A stretch of 64,000 bases of DNA from Anaeromyces robustus (taxonomy: Eukaryota; Neocallimastigomycota; Neocallimastigomycetes; Neocallimastigales; Neocallimastigaceae), in contig MCFG01000011.1 of assembly GCA_002104895.1 (NCBI GenBank), positions 62,001 to 126,000 of the forward strand, given 5' to 3'. The notes beneath the pieces were generated by a model. The model saw nothing but the letters and a program-made list of their open reading frames with translations. It was not told the origin of the DNA and searched no databases. Shown here in pieces: positions 1-13,057 of the stretch. Both the position numbers and the translations under genes were made by a program. Within the stretch, counting starts at the first letter, position 1. Every line of letters starts with the position of its first letter.

Positions 1-822
1 TAATAAAAATAAAAAATAAAATAAAAAAATCATTAATTAATTTTATTAAAAATTAAAAATTTTTTAAGTATGAAAAATAAAACATGAAAGAAAACAAAAA
101 GTAATTTTTTCTACCAATAAAATTAAAAAAGAGACAAAATTAAATAAAATTTTTTTTTTAAATTTTTTTTTTTTTTTTAATTATTTTGTATTTTGTATTT
201 TACCAACTTATTAATTTATTAATAATTAATTATTTATTAACATTTATTATTATTTATTAATATTTTATTAATATTTATTAATATTTATGATAATAACGGC
301 AAAAAATGCAAAACTATAAAAAAAAATTAAAAATTAAAATTTAAATTAAAAATTAAATTAAAAATTTAATAATAAAAATTTTTTTTTTAATTTTAAAATA
401 TTAAAATGCTGTTTCACAAAATAGTATTTAAAATGATTTTATTGGATAATTTTTATTAGCTCTATGCAAGGTAATAAATAAATGTCAACCTATAAAGTCA
501 TAAAAGAGGAATATTAAAAATTTTAAAGAATAAAAAATTACTACGATTAAAATACGAAAGACATGATCAGTAATATAAATAAATATAAATAAATAATATA
601 AAATAAAATAGCAACTAATAATAATTAAGAGAAATAACAATGAAAATAATATTATAATAAAAATAAAGCAGTTTATTAGTAAAAAATGAAACTGATGTTT
701 AATAATAAATAATTATAATTTGCTCATGATAATATTTTAACATTTTAAAATAAAAAATTATTTATTCTTATAATTTATATAAAAAAATATTTATATTATA
801 TCTTTTTACTTATTTACTTATT

Positions 823-905
<83 letters not shown>

Positions 906-1559
906 TTTTTTTATTTATTTATTTAATTTATTCATATATATACTTATATATATTTATTCATTCATTTACTTATTAGTTTTTTTTTTCATTTATTTATTTA
1001 CTTATTCATTTATTTATTCATTCATTCATTTATTAATTTATTAAATGATTAAATAATAATTGATAAAAAATATAATAAAATTTGAAACTTCACTTTTATT
1101 GGTTAAAAAATTATTCGATTATAAACTTTAAATGTTACACTTTTTATTAAATATTATAATAAATAAAATTTATTTAATATACTTCAATTTTATTATTTAA
1201 TATTATTTAATACATATATTAATTATTTTTTATTATTAAATTACTTTTGTATTTTTGTATAATTTTTATTATTTAATTTCTGTAAATATAAATAAAAGGT
1301 TTTTTTTTTTTTTTTTTTTTTTTATTTTTTTTATTTTATACACTATCTTTTGTAAATAAATATATTCATTTTATATTAAATATATAACTTTGATAGTTAT
1401 AGTTTAAGAATAATATATATATAAGATAAATATAAAATTTATAAGATTATAAAGATATAAAACTTTTATTTCTTTTTTGTAAAATATAAAATATATATAT
1501 TTTTTCCTTTTTTTTATTTATTTATTTTATATTACAAAGAAAAAAAAATATATTTCAAA
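1..1559. other. AT-only spacer with (TTTA)n repeat, upstream of first GH45 gene
   Basis: No coding sequence is recognised. The stretch is almost wholly A/T, with homopolymer runs and a (TTTA)n tetranucleotide tract at about 822-906 that continues in degenerate form to about 1035. The last 100 bases before the ATG at 1560 are the likely promoter and leader of the GH45 gene, but no distinctive motif stands out from the AT background. Confidence 0.7.
822..906. repeat. (TTTA)n tetranucleotide microsatellite
   Basis: About 20 uninterrupted TTTA units, with decayed TTTA/TTCA units to about 1035. The same motif, on either strand, recurs in several other spacers of this window. Confidence 0.9.
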
Positions 1560-3485
1560 ATGAATACTAAATTATTATTAACAGTTGCTATTATTGTTGG
1601 TGCTGCCACAGCCGCTGGTACCGGTCCTCATGGTGCTCCAATGTGTGATGGCTGTACTATAACTGGTACTGGTGGTGACCAAAGTTTATGGGGTTGGGAA
1701 AACAATGTAGCTTGTGAAATTGACACCAATAAATGTGGTGGTGGTAATAACAATAATAATAACAACAATAACAATAATAACTGGGATAATAACAATAACA
1801 ATAACAACAACAATAATTGGAATAATAATAATAACAACAACAACAATAATTACTGGGATAATAATAACAACAACAACAATAATTGGAATAATAATAATAA
1901 CAACAACAATAACTGGGATAATAATAACAACAACAACAACAACAATAACAACAATAATAACAATAATAATCCTGCTACTAAAACTCTTCCAAATGTTACT
2001 AACAACAACAACAATAACGGAAGTGCTCCAGCTAAAACTCTTCCAAATGTTACTAACAACAATAATAACAATAATAATCCTGCTACTAAAACTCTTCCAA
2101 ATGTTGCTAACAACAACAACAATAACGGAAGTGCTCCAGCTAAAACTCTTCCAAATGTTACTAACAACAATAATACCGGTGGTGCTCCAGCAAAGAATCT
2201 TCCAAACGTTGCTAACAACAACAATAATGGAGGTGTAACAAAGACTCTTCCAAATGTTGCTAACAACAATAATAATGGAGGTGTAACAAAGACTCTTCCA
2301 AATGTTGCTAATAACAACAATGGTAGTGCTCCAACTAAAACTATTCCAAGTTCTGCTCTCAACAACAACAGTAACAGTGGTGCTCCAGCAAAGACTCTTC
2401 CAAATGTTGCCAATAACAACAACAATAATGGAAGTGTAACAAAGACTCTTCCAAATGTTTCTAACAACAACAACAATAATGGTAGTGCTCAAACTAAATC
2501 ACTTCCAAATGTTACTAACAACACAAACAATAACAACACTGGTAATACTAAGTCTCTTCCAAATGTTGATAACAACACTAACAACAACAACTCTGGTAAC
2601 ACTAACACTAAGACTCTTCCAAATGTTGATAACAACACTAACAATAACAACAACGTTGGTAACACTAACACTAAGACTCTTCCAAATGTTGATAACAACA
2701 CTAACAATAACAACACTGGTAATACTAACACTAAGACTCTTCCAAATGTTGATAACAATACTAACAATAACAACACTGGTAACACTAACACAAAGACTCT
2801 TCCAGGTTCAAATACTAATGTCAGTACTGGTGGTGGTGCTAATCCATCTATTACTGTTTTGGGTGAAAAGAAAAAAGGTAAAACTACTCGTTACTGGGAT
2901 TGTTGTAAACCATCTTGTTCATGGTCTGGTAAAGCTCAAGTAAGTCATACAGTTAATACTTGTAATAGAAGTGGTTCTCTTATTAGTGATGCTGATGCTA
3001 AGAGTGGTTGTGATGGAGGTGAAGCTTTCATGTGTACTGATCAACAACCATGGGCTATTAACGATAAATTATCTTACGGTTTTGCTGCTGCTTCTATTGC
3101 TGGAGGATCTGAATCTACATGGTGTTGTGCTTGTTACAGATTAACTTTCACTACTACTTCTATTGCTGGTAAACAATTAATTGTTCAAGTTACTAATACT
3201 GGTGGTGATCTTGGTGAAAATCATTTTGATCTTCAAATGCCAGGTGGTGGTCTTGGTGCTTTTGATGGTTGTTCTTCACAATTTAATACTAATGCTGCTT
3301 CATGGGGTGAACGTTATGGTGGACTTAAATCTGCTGATGGTTGTGCTAGTTTACCAGCCTCTCTTCAAGCTGGTTGTCAATGGAGATTTGACTGGTTCGA
3401 AAATGCTGATAACCCAGAAATGGAATTTGAAGAAGTTGAATGTCCAGCTGAATTAACTAAGAAGACTGGTTGTGTTCGTCTTTAA
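1560..3485 (+). CDS. Secreted GH45 endoglucanase with N-terminal fungal dockerin and LPNV-repeat Asn-rich linker
   Basis: Predicted secreted endo-beta-1,4-glucanase that would attach to a fungal cellulosome. The 641-aa single-exon ORF has a signal peptide (residues 1-19, hydrophobic core, ends ATAA). One CBM10/fungal-dockerin module follows (about 22-59, with the core [10 protein letters not shown] and flanking Cys). A linker of about 370 residues comes next, and then a C-terminal GH45 catalytic domain (about 440-641). The catalytic domain carries the family signature [11 protein letters not shown] (Asp447, matching Humicola Asp10), GGDLG (Asp550) and NHFDL (Asp557, matching Asp121), plus the [12 protein letters not shown] block and many cysteines. 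The linker is poly-Asn with W/WD insertions, then 14 exact LPNV motifs within a roughly 15-residue repeat. Many Asn codons are AAC, unlike neighbouring genes. The paralogue lies 1.9 kb downstream. GH45 assignment is very secure; the dockerin call rests on the module pattern. Confidence 0.95.
   Translation: MNTKLLLTVAIIVGAATAAGTGPHGAPMCDGCTITGTGGDQSLWGWENNVACEIDTNKCGGGNNNNNNNNNNNNWDNNNNNNNNNNWNNNNNNNNNNYWDNNNNNNNNWNNNNNNNNNWDNNNNNNNNNNNNNNNNNPATKTLPNVTNNNNNNGSAPAKTLPNVTNNNNNNNNPATKTLPNVANNNNNNGSAPAKTLPNVTNNNNTGGAPAKNLPNVANNNNNGGVTKTLPNVANNNNNGGVTKTLPNVANNNNGSAPTKTIPSSALNNNSNSGAPAKTLPNVANNNNNNGSVTKTLPNVSNNNNNNGSAQTKSLPNVTNNTNNNNTGNTKSLPNVDNNTNNNNSGNTNTKTLPNVDNNTNNNNNVGNTNTKTLPNVDNNTNNNNTGNTNTKTLPNVDNNTNNNNTGNTNTKTLPGSNTNVSTGGGANPSITVLGEKKKGKTTRYWDCCKPSCSWSGKAQVSHTVNTCNRSGSLISDADAKSGCDGGEAFMCTDQQPWAINDKLSYGFAAASIAGGSESTWCCACYRLTFTTTSIAGKQLIVQVTNTGGDLGENHFDLQMPGGGLGAFDGCSSQFNTNAASWGERYGGLKSADGCASLPASLQAGCQWRFDWFENADNPEMEFEEVECPAELTKKTGCVRL
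1744..2820 (+). repeat. Coding repeat: poly-Asn/W linker followed by KTLPNV-N(n) repeats
   Basis: Within the first GH45 gene, about 1744-1970 encodes Asn runs broken by single W, WD or YWD residues at roughly 10-residue spacing. From about 1971 to 2820 a unit of the form T/A-K-T-L-P-N-V followed by 4-8 Asn and a G/S/T spacer is repeated, with 14 exact LPNV copies plus degenerate copies at TIPSSA and LPGS. Later units change to NTKTLPNVDNNTNNN and contain N-x-T sequons. Confidence 0.9.
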
Positions 3486-5348
<1,863 letters not shown>

Positions 5349-6518
5349 ATGAATTGTAAATTATTATTATCTATTGCTGGTTTAGTTGGTGCTGCTGTTG
5401 CTGCTCGTGGTCCACATGGTGCCCCAATGTGTACTGGATGTACAGTTACTGGTACTGGTGGTGATCAAAGTTTATGGGGTTGGGAAAATTGGACAGCTTG
5501 TGAAATTGATGTTGATAAATGTAATTTAAATAACAACAATAATAATAATAATAATACCCAAAAAACTACTGGTCCTCATGGTGCTCCAATGTGTAATGGT
5601 TGCACAGTTACTGGTACTGGTGGTGATCAAAGTTTATGGGGTTGGGAAAATTGGACAGCTTGTGAAATTGATGTTGATAAATGTAATTTAAATAACAATA
5701 ATAATAATACCAATACTAACACTAATACCAATACCAATACCAATACCAACACTAATACCAACACTAACACTAATACTAATACCAACACTAATACCAACAC
5801 CAACACTAACACTAATACTAATACCAATACCAACACCAACACCAACACCAACACCAACACTAATAATACTACACCTAATAATTATGCTATTTCAAGTGGA
5901 AAGAAATATGGTAAAACTACTCGTTATTGGGATTGTTGTAAACCATCTTGTTCATGGAATGGTAAAGCTAATGTAAGTCATCCAGTTAATACTTGTAATA
6001 GAAATGGTTCTATTCTTAGTGATGTTAATGCTAGAAGTGGTTGTGATGGAGGTGAAGCCTTTATGTGTACTGATCAACAACCATGGGCTGTTAACGATAA
6101 TTTATCTTATGGTTTTGCTGCTGCTTCAATTTCTGGAGGATCTGAATCTACATGGTGTTGTGCTTGTTATAAATTAACCTTTACAAGTACTTCTATTGCA
6201 GGTAAACAAATGATTGTACAAGTGACTAATACTGGTGGTGATCTTGGTGAAAATCATTTTGATATTCAAATTCCAGGTGGTGGTCTTGGTATATTTGATG
6301 GTTGTTCTTCACAATTTAATACAAATGCTGCTTCATGGGGTCAACGTTATGGAGGTCTTAATTCTGAAAGTGGTTGTTCTAATTTACCAGCATCTCTTCA
6401 AGCTGGTTGTCATTGGAGATTTGGATGGTTTGAAAATGCTGATAATCCATCTATGGAATTTGAAGAAGTTGTATGTCCAACTGAACTTACTGAAAAAACA
6501 GGATGTGTTCGTCAATAA
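5349..6518 (+). CDS. Secreted GH45 endoglucanase with two N-terminal fungal dockerins and an (Asn-Thr)26 linker
   Basis: Paralogue of the preceding gene: 389 aa, single exon. The signal peptide is residues 1-19. Two CBM10/dockerin modules (about 21-58 and 75-112) are separated by a short poly-Asn spacer. A strictly alternating Asn-Thr linker (about 120-171) leads to a GH45 domain (about 190-389). Catalytic candidates are Asp195 in TRYWDCC, with Asp298 (GGDLG) and Asp305 (NHFDI). The predicted job is endoglucanase cleavage of amorphous cellulose inside a multi-enzyme complex; paired dockerins are common in anaerobic fungi. The catalytic domain is very close to that of the upstream gene, so the two are tandem duplicates, while linkers and dockerin number have diverged. 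The dockerins share a 95-nt identical stretch, which suggests recent duplication or conversion. Confidence 0.95.
   Translation: MNCKLLLSIAGLVGAAVAARGPHGAPMCTGCTVTGTGGDQSLWGWENWTACEIDVDKCNLNNNNNNNNNTQKTTGPHGAPMCNGCTVTGTGGDQSLWGWENWTACEIDVDKCNLNNNNNNTNTNTNTNTNTNTNTNTNTNTNTNTNTNTNTNTNTNTNTNTNTNTNTNTNTNNTTPNNYAISSGKKYGKTTRYWDCCKPSCSWNGKANVSHPVNTCNRNGSILSDVNARSGCDGGEAFMCTDQQPWAVNDNLSYGFAAASISGGSESTWCCACYKLTFTSTSIAGKQMIVQVTNTGGDLGENHFDIQIPGGGLGIFDGCSSQFNTNAASWGQRYGGLNSESGCSNLPASLQAGCHWRFGWFENADNPSMEFEEVVCPTELTEKTGCVRQ
5709..5861 (+). repeat. Coding (AAY ACY)n repeat giving alternating Asn-Thr linker
   Basis: A 6-bp unit with third-position C/T variation, encoding about 26 Asn-Thr dipeptides between the second dockerin and the GH45 domain. 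The alternation means position i+2 from each Asn is again Asn, so the interior holds no N-x-S/T sequon. Confidence 0.95.
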
Positions 6519-6605
6519 AATAAATAAAAAATTATTTTTCTTTTTTTTTTTTTTTATTTTTTTAATTAATTATTTAATTATTTAATTAATATAATTTTAA
6601 TTAAG

Positions 6606-6642
<37 letters not shown>

Positions 6643-6831
6643 CATATATATATAAATTGTTAATTTATATATATTTATGAATAATCGCATATATATATAT
6701 ATTATAAATTTTTAAAAAACAATAAATAAAATTATAATTATAATATATATTACAATTCTTTTTATTGTATTCCTTTTTTTATTATTATTATTATTATTAT
6801 TGTATTTTTTTGTTTTTATGGTTTTTGTTTT

Positions 6832-6865
<34 letters not shown>

Positions 6866-7535
6866 GTTTTTTATTTGTATTAATGTTTTGTTCTGAATGA
6901 TTATATACTTATTACATTACGTATCAAGATAAATTATATTGTTTTGTTAATTATAATAAATATCATAATTTGAAAATAATATATTTATAGTAACCCAGTT
7001 TATATCTTAATTATAATTATAATACTGGTTTATGTATAATTTATTAATTCTTTTACTTATTAACTTTTTATTATTATGTATTTACTTATTTTATTATTAA
7101 TTATTTATTTATTTTTTATTTATTTATTTATTTTTATTTTTATTTAATAGAACTAATACATTTATATTAATTAGAAGGAAAAAAAAAAAAATACATATAT
7201 TTTTTTTCAATATCTATATTAAATTATTTATTTAGAAAAAAAAAAATTTTTTTTAGTTATTTTTTTCCCTGGATTTTGATTTTTTTTAATTTTGGTTTTT
7301 TTTTTTTTTTTTTAAGTTTTTTTTTTTTTTTTATTACTATTTTTTATTTATTCGAAAATAAAAAACCAAAATCAAAATTAATTATATCTTTTCTATAAAA
7401 TAAATATATATATATATTATTAATATTATTATTATAATTTATTTTATTTTATTTTATTTTTATTATATAAGATCTAATCTATTTTATCCAATTTTTTTTT
7501 TTTTTTTTTTATTTTTTATTATTATTATTATTAAT
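6519..7535. other. 3' spacer between convergent GH45 and TCD1-like genes
   Basis: Convergent 3' ends. The stretch is A/T only, with long poly-A (about 6606-6640) and poly-T (about 6835-6864, 7297-7332) runs. No gene or RNA is recognised. Confidence 0.7.
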
Positions 7536-10138
7536 CTATAAATTTCTCCATTGACTAAGTTCACTTTCTTCCTTAAATTTAGCTTTAACATAATCAAGAA
7601 ATTCTTTATCATAATATTCTTCTGGTTTAACTGTTAATTTATCATGCTTTTCAGCTTCAGCCTTGGTTAAACATATAATATTTTGAAGTGATGGTGGTTG
7701 TGTACGATCCCATCCTTATTTTATAAATAGATAGATAGATAGATATATAATAATAAATAATTTATTAAATAAATAAAATAAATTAAAAAAAATTAATAAA
7801 AAAATATAGTATATAAATTAAAATATGATAAAATATAATTATTGATATTATTTATATTAGTGTTATTGATTATAAATTATTTATAACATTTTATTTTTAT
7901 AAACTAAAAATAAATTTTAATTATTTACTAGTTAAAGTTAATTTATTTAAGTTTCCAGATAAAGCACTTCTGCCATTCCAAATTTCTTCAAATATATAAC
8001 CAACATCACTAGCAGTAATCTTTAATGGATCACTATTTTTTTTTTTTTTTTTTTTGAAAATATATATATATTAAGATTTTTATTTAATAAAATATATAGA
8101 TAGATAATAATGAAATAGTAATTATTATATAATATATATATCCAATATTTAAATATATAAAATAACAATAATAATTATAATAATAATAATAATATAAAAT
8201 ATTAATTACTTATTATTAAAGACATGTTGTTCTTTTCCACAATAATCTTTATAAAGTCTAGCATAAGTAGCTTCTCTCATCTTAACAGCTAATGGTTTAA
8301 TTGGCCAGTCAGCTAATTTAACTATAACATAAGTAGCCATAGCATTACCGAATAAAGCTGGAATAGTACCAAATACTGGTAAAACTCTATTATATGATTA
8401 TATAATATAAATTTTTAAAATTATTTATTATTAAAAAATTTTCAATAAATATATATATATATATATTGGTTAATATAAATCAATCTTTTTAAATAAAATA
8501 ATAATATTAATAATAATAATAATTTATATTCACCTAGATCTGAAATTTGGTGGATTTCCCTTTTAAATATATATATGTATTAATATAATATATATAATAT
8601 TGATTATATAATATAAATAATAGAAATGATAACGAATTAATAATTTAATAAATATATATATATATAAATCATTATACAAAATTTATAATAAAATAAAATA
8701 TAAAAATAATTACTTGAACTTGTTTTCCATATAATTCATCTGGTAATGGAAGAAGTTTAACACTTCCTGGTTTTTCAGTTGAATATACAACTAATAATAA
8801 AAAAAAATTACATTAATTTTATTAATAATATATAATAAAAACTTAACAAAAATAAAACAAACATATTAAAAAAGAAAATATTATCAAATTCATTATATTT
8901 ATACTTTAAATTATTTTTAAAAATAATTTCAATAATAAATTAAATAATAAATAATAAAAATAATATTAATAATAATAATAAATTACCTGGAACACCACTT
9001 TCAACACCTCTCTTTCTTAATTCTCTACGAGTAGCTCTAGCAAGTGGATCCTCTATTATATATATATATTAATCCCATTAATAATAAAATAATAAAATAA
9101 ATAATAATACATTAAATAAATAAAATTAGAATATTATATATATATATTCAATTAAATTAATAATAATAATATAACTATTAAATATAATTATAATATTAAC
9201 CTTTAGTATCACTAATATCAGCAATTTGAATTCTTGATGGATCACTATATTATATTATATTATATATTTATTAGTTTTTATTATATTTATTTATTTATTA
9301 ATATATTATTATATTAAAAGTATTATAGAAAATTATTTTAATTTTTTAACTATAATATTTAAAATGATTATTTTTATCATTATTCTTTTATTATTATTAT
9401 TATTATTAGTATTAGTATTATTATTATTATATTTATATACCATTTTGCACCAGCACCAGTAGAACTAATAATATTAATATTATTTTTAACACAGTATTCA
9501 ATAAGATCCAACTTTGTATGAATATTATCTAAATATTTAATTCATATATATATATATTATAAATAATTTATTTATACATAGATAAAAATATAGAAATATA
9601 GAAATATAAAGTTAATAAATTAAATAATAACAGTTATAATAAATCATAAACAATAAATAATATATTAATATATTATAATATTATTAATATTTATACATAC
9701 CAATACAATCTAAAACGAAATCAGGGTTACCTTCTAATAAAGAAGCAGCATTATCTTTTTTTTTTTTTTTAATTAATTACATATATATATAATAAAGCAA
9801 ATTATTTATAAACATATAAAAATAAAATTAATAAAAAATATATATATATTATTTAAAAAATAAAATAAAAAAAAATTAATAATGATAATATCATTAATAA
9901 TAAATATTAATAATATCAATAAATATTTATTTATAATAATAATAACTATTTCTAACTTATTATTGAAATATATATATATAATAAGTTTAAAACTAAAAAA
10001 GAAAAAAAAAAGATTTTATATTTATATACCAGCACTGAATAATGCAACTTTAGCTTCAACGTTAGCAAATGGGTAAATTTCCTTAAAATGTTCTTGCATA
10101 GCAACTACCTATTTTTGTTAATAAATATAAATATGAAA

Positions 10139-10175
<37 letters not shown>

Positions 10176-11008
10176 TTCATAATTAAAAATTAATTTAAAA
10201 AAAATTTAAAAAACTAATATACATAAACTAATATATATATATATATAAATAAATAAAATAGATAAATAATATATATTATATTATATTATATTATATTATA
10301 TATTATTTTTAAAAAATATATTTACCTTTGGTTTTCCAACATCAGCCTAAAAGTATCCATTTTAAAAAAATATATATTCAATTTTAAATATATATATTCA
10401 TTTTAAAATATATATATATATAAAATGTATTTAAAATGACCATAATTTATTTAATAATTATAATAATTATAATAACATATATAATAAAAAGTTATGATAA
10501 AAAGAATAAATTTTAGAAATTATAAAATTTAATTTATATACTTATATATTGACTATTTATATATTTAAAAATATATGTATATTTAAATTAAAAAATTAAG
10601 ATATAAATATTAATATACCTTTGTAGCAACAGAATGACGATTTAAACTTGAAACAGTAACTTCATCAAAATCAATAATTCTAATTCTACCAACACCAGAT
10701 CTCATTAACATATGAGCAGCATGACTACCAACACCACCAACACCTACAACAATAACAAATGATTTTCTTATTTTTTGCATTTTTTCTTCTCCAAAGAAAG
10801 AATAATTTCTGGAGAGAACTTCTCTGATATAATCTTCATTAAGTTCACTTTTATTAGTTGGTTTTGAAGCAATAGCATTTGAAAATTCTCTCTTTAATTT
10901 TTGAATTTCCTTTCTTTTAAGTATATATTGAATAAGAAATATTGTACTAGCAGTACATGCTGATGAAATTAAAGAAGCTGTTATCAATGATGAAGTATTT
11001 GATTTCAT
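7536..11008 (-). CDS. tRNA threonylcarbamoyladenosine dehydratase (TCD1/TCD2/TcdA type), 12 exons
   Basis: E1-like enzyme that uses ATP to cyclise t6A37 of ANN-decoding tRNAs to ct6A. I join twelve exons on the minus strand: 10619-11008, 10326-10346, 10030-10108, 9701-9754, 9441-9528, 9201-9244, 8987-9052, 8714-8790, 8534-8559, 8210-8386, 7929-8032 and 7536-7714. They sum to 1305 nt, a 434-aa protein, close to the yeast enzymes. Residues about 8-30 form one membrane segment, as in the yeast mitochondrial outer-membrane forms. The nucleotide-binding loop GVGGVGSH, IDFDEVTVSSLNRH and DFVLDCIDN motifs follow, then SSTGAGAK. Two exons are tiny (21 and 26 nt), and all introns are short GT-AG. The N-terminal anchor and the lack of a catalytic ubiquitin-E1 cysteine domain favour TCD over a UBA-type E1. 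In an anaerobic fungus the target membrane may be the hydrogenosome (inference). Confidence 0.92.
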
Positions 11009-11358
11009 CTTTTTAATAAATTTAATATATAATTAAATAAAAAAAAAAATTAAAATAAATTTTAAAATTTGAAATTAAAAATTAAATAAAAATAATTTGA
11101 AAATTTATTAATATTAATAATTAAATTATTAATAATAATAATATTATTATTATTAATGTATTTTTTTTTTATTATTATTATTATTATATTTAAATTTTTA
11201 TAATTTTTTTTCTTTAATTTCTTTTTTTATTATCTCCAAAATTTAATAATAAATTACCTTTCAATTTATCTTATTTACGCCTATTGTTCTTATCTAAATA
11301 AACTATAAAAACATGAAATAAAATCAAATATAAAATAATGAAATTTTTTCTTTTTGTA

Positions 11359-11393
<35 letters not shown>

Positions 11394-12985
11394 TTTTTTA
11401 ATTTTTTTTTTTTTCTAAAAATTTTATTAGCCATAAAAAAACATATATATTGTTAATAAAGAAAAAATATATTGAATAATATATTAATAATATATTTTAA
11501 ATTAATCAAAATTAAATTAAAACAATTAAAGATTTTTTTTTATTTTTTTTATTTTTTTTTATTTTTTTTATTTCCATTTCATTGATCAAAAATTAAAAAT
11601 GGAAAATGGAAAATAAATAAAATAAAAATAAATAATAAAACAAATAATAAAATAAAATTTAATTATTATTAGTTAACATTTAACATTTTAAACCAAAAAG
11701 AAAAAAAAAAAAAATTTGAAATTATAATTAATTATAATAAATTAAATAAATATATATATATAAATAAATAAATAAAAAAATAAAAAATTAAATAAATATA
11801 TATAAATATATTAAATAAATATGAATAATTGTTAATAACAAAAGGTATATAAACTGTATAAGCTATATAAGTTATATTACTATATTATATAAGTATACAA
11901 AAAATGAATTATTATAACTTTATAATAATTTTATATTATAATAATTGTAATTGTAATTTATATTGTATAATATGTTATAAAAAAAAACAAAATTTTATTA
12001 TTCAATATTTATTATATAATCGAAAACTAAAAACATATAAAAAAGAAAAAAATACATTTATAGTATTTCAATATAATTATTAATTATTCTAGTTAATAAA
12101 AATTATAATTAAAAATAATATACCTTAAAAAGTATTTATTAAATTATTCTTAGATCATACATACTAATCATATACAAGAGTAATAACAATTATAGTCATA
12201 ATCCAATATTCTGAAATTAAATTTGACAAAAAATAATTGTATAGTTATAATTATTTAATTAATTAAATTATGATTACTATTTTATAATAGAAATTTTTGT
12301 TTGAATATATAATCATTATTTAATAATAATTCTTATTGTGTAATTTGTATAAATAAATATTTTATTTTATAAAGTATTATATTATGTAATTTAAATTGTT
12401 ATAAAATATTTAATTCTGTAATTTTAATACATTTCATAAATCTATCTATTAATTTTTCTAATAATATTGATATATTATTTTATCGGTAATACTAAATTCT
12501 TCACCATTTATATATAATAAAAATTTTTATGTATAATAGCTTAATCTTAATTAGTTTAGCATTTAGATATATTAATAGATTTAGAGTTTCTTAATGTAAA
12601 AAAATTTATATTTATCGAGTTTTGTTCTTGTTTTTGTTTTTGCTTTTTTTTTTTTTTTGTGAATTTTTGATTTTTTTTATTAATTATGAAGGGTTAAATT
12701 TTTTTAAATTTATCCTTTATTTGTTGATCCAAACCCTTTTCATTACACAAATGATGTTCTAATTATCCTTTAAAAAAAATATTGAATAAAATAAAAAATC
12801 GAATAATAAATAAAACTGTTAATATTAAAAAAATAATTTTAAATTGATTTCTAAATAAATTTAAAAAAAAAAAAGATTTTAAATTCCATTATTATTCATT
12901 ATTCGTTAATGGGAGAATTTTTTTTTCAGTGAATTTAGCCATTGAAAATTTTTATATTGTAAAACCAAATATCCAACAAGCAAGT
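11009..12985. other. Spacer between TCD1-like gene and tRNA-Thr
   Basis: No gene recognised. The first few hundred bases are the 5' region of the minus-strand TCD1-like gene. The part from about 11800 to 12980 is less homopolymeric than other spacers and could hold decayed sequence, but no frame reads as protein. Confidence 0.6.
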
Positions 12986-13057
12986 GCCAGCTTGGCTTAG
13001 TGGTAGAGCGTCGCTCTTGTAAAGCGAAGGTCGGTGGTTCGATTCCGTCAGTTGGCA
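12986..13057 (+). tRNA. tRNA-Thr, anticodon UGU
   Basis: A 72-nt cloverleaf without intron. Acceptor 12986-12992 pairs with 13050-13056. The D stem is GCTT/GAGC. The anticodon stem TCGCT/AGCGA encloses the loop CTTGTAA, giving anticodon TGT at 13018-13020, which reads ACA (Thr). The variable loop has 5 nt. The T arm GGTGG/CCGTC has loop TTCGATT, and the discriminator is A57-equivalent at 13057. A box (TGGCTTAGTGGT) and B box (GGTTCGATTCC) are intact, and a T run at about 13063-13068 serves as Pol III terminator. CCA is not encoded, as expected in a nuclear gene. Confidence 0.97.

Noticed and set aside
1628-2943. Overlapping ORFs on both strands across the first GH45 linker
   Set aside because: Translations are poly-Leu, poly-Ile/Val or poly-Thr shadows of the Asn-codon repeat; the GH45 frame explains the region.
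9882-10076. 64-aa plus-strand ORF inside the TCD1-like gene
   Set aside because: Covers an intron and the opposite strand of an exon of the minus-strand gene.
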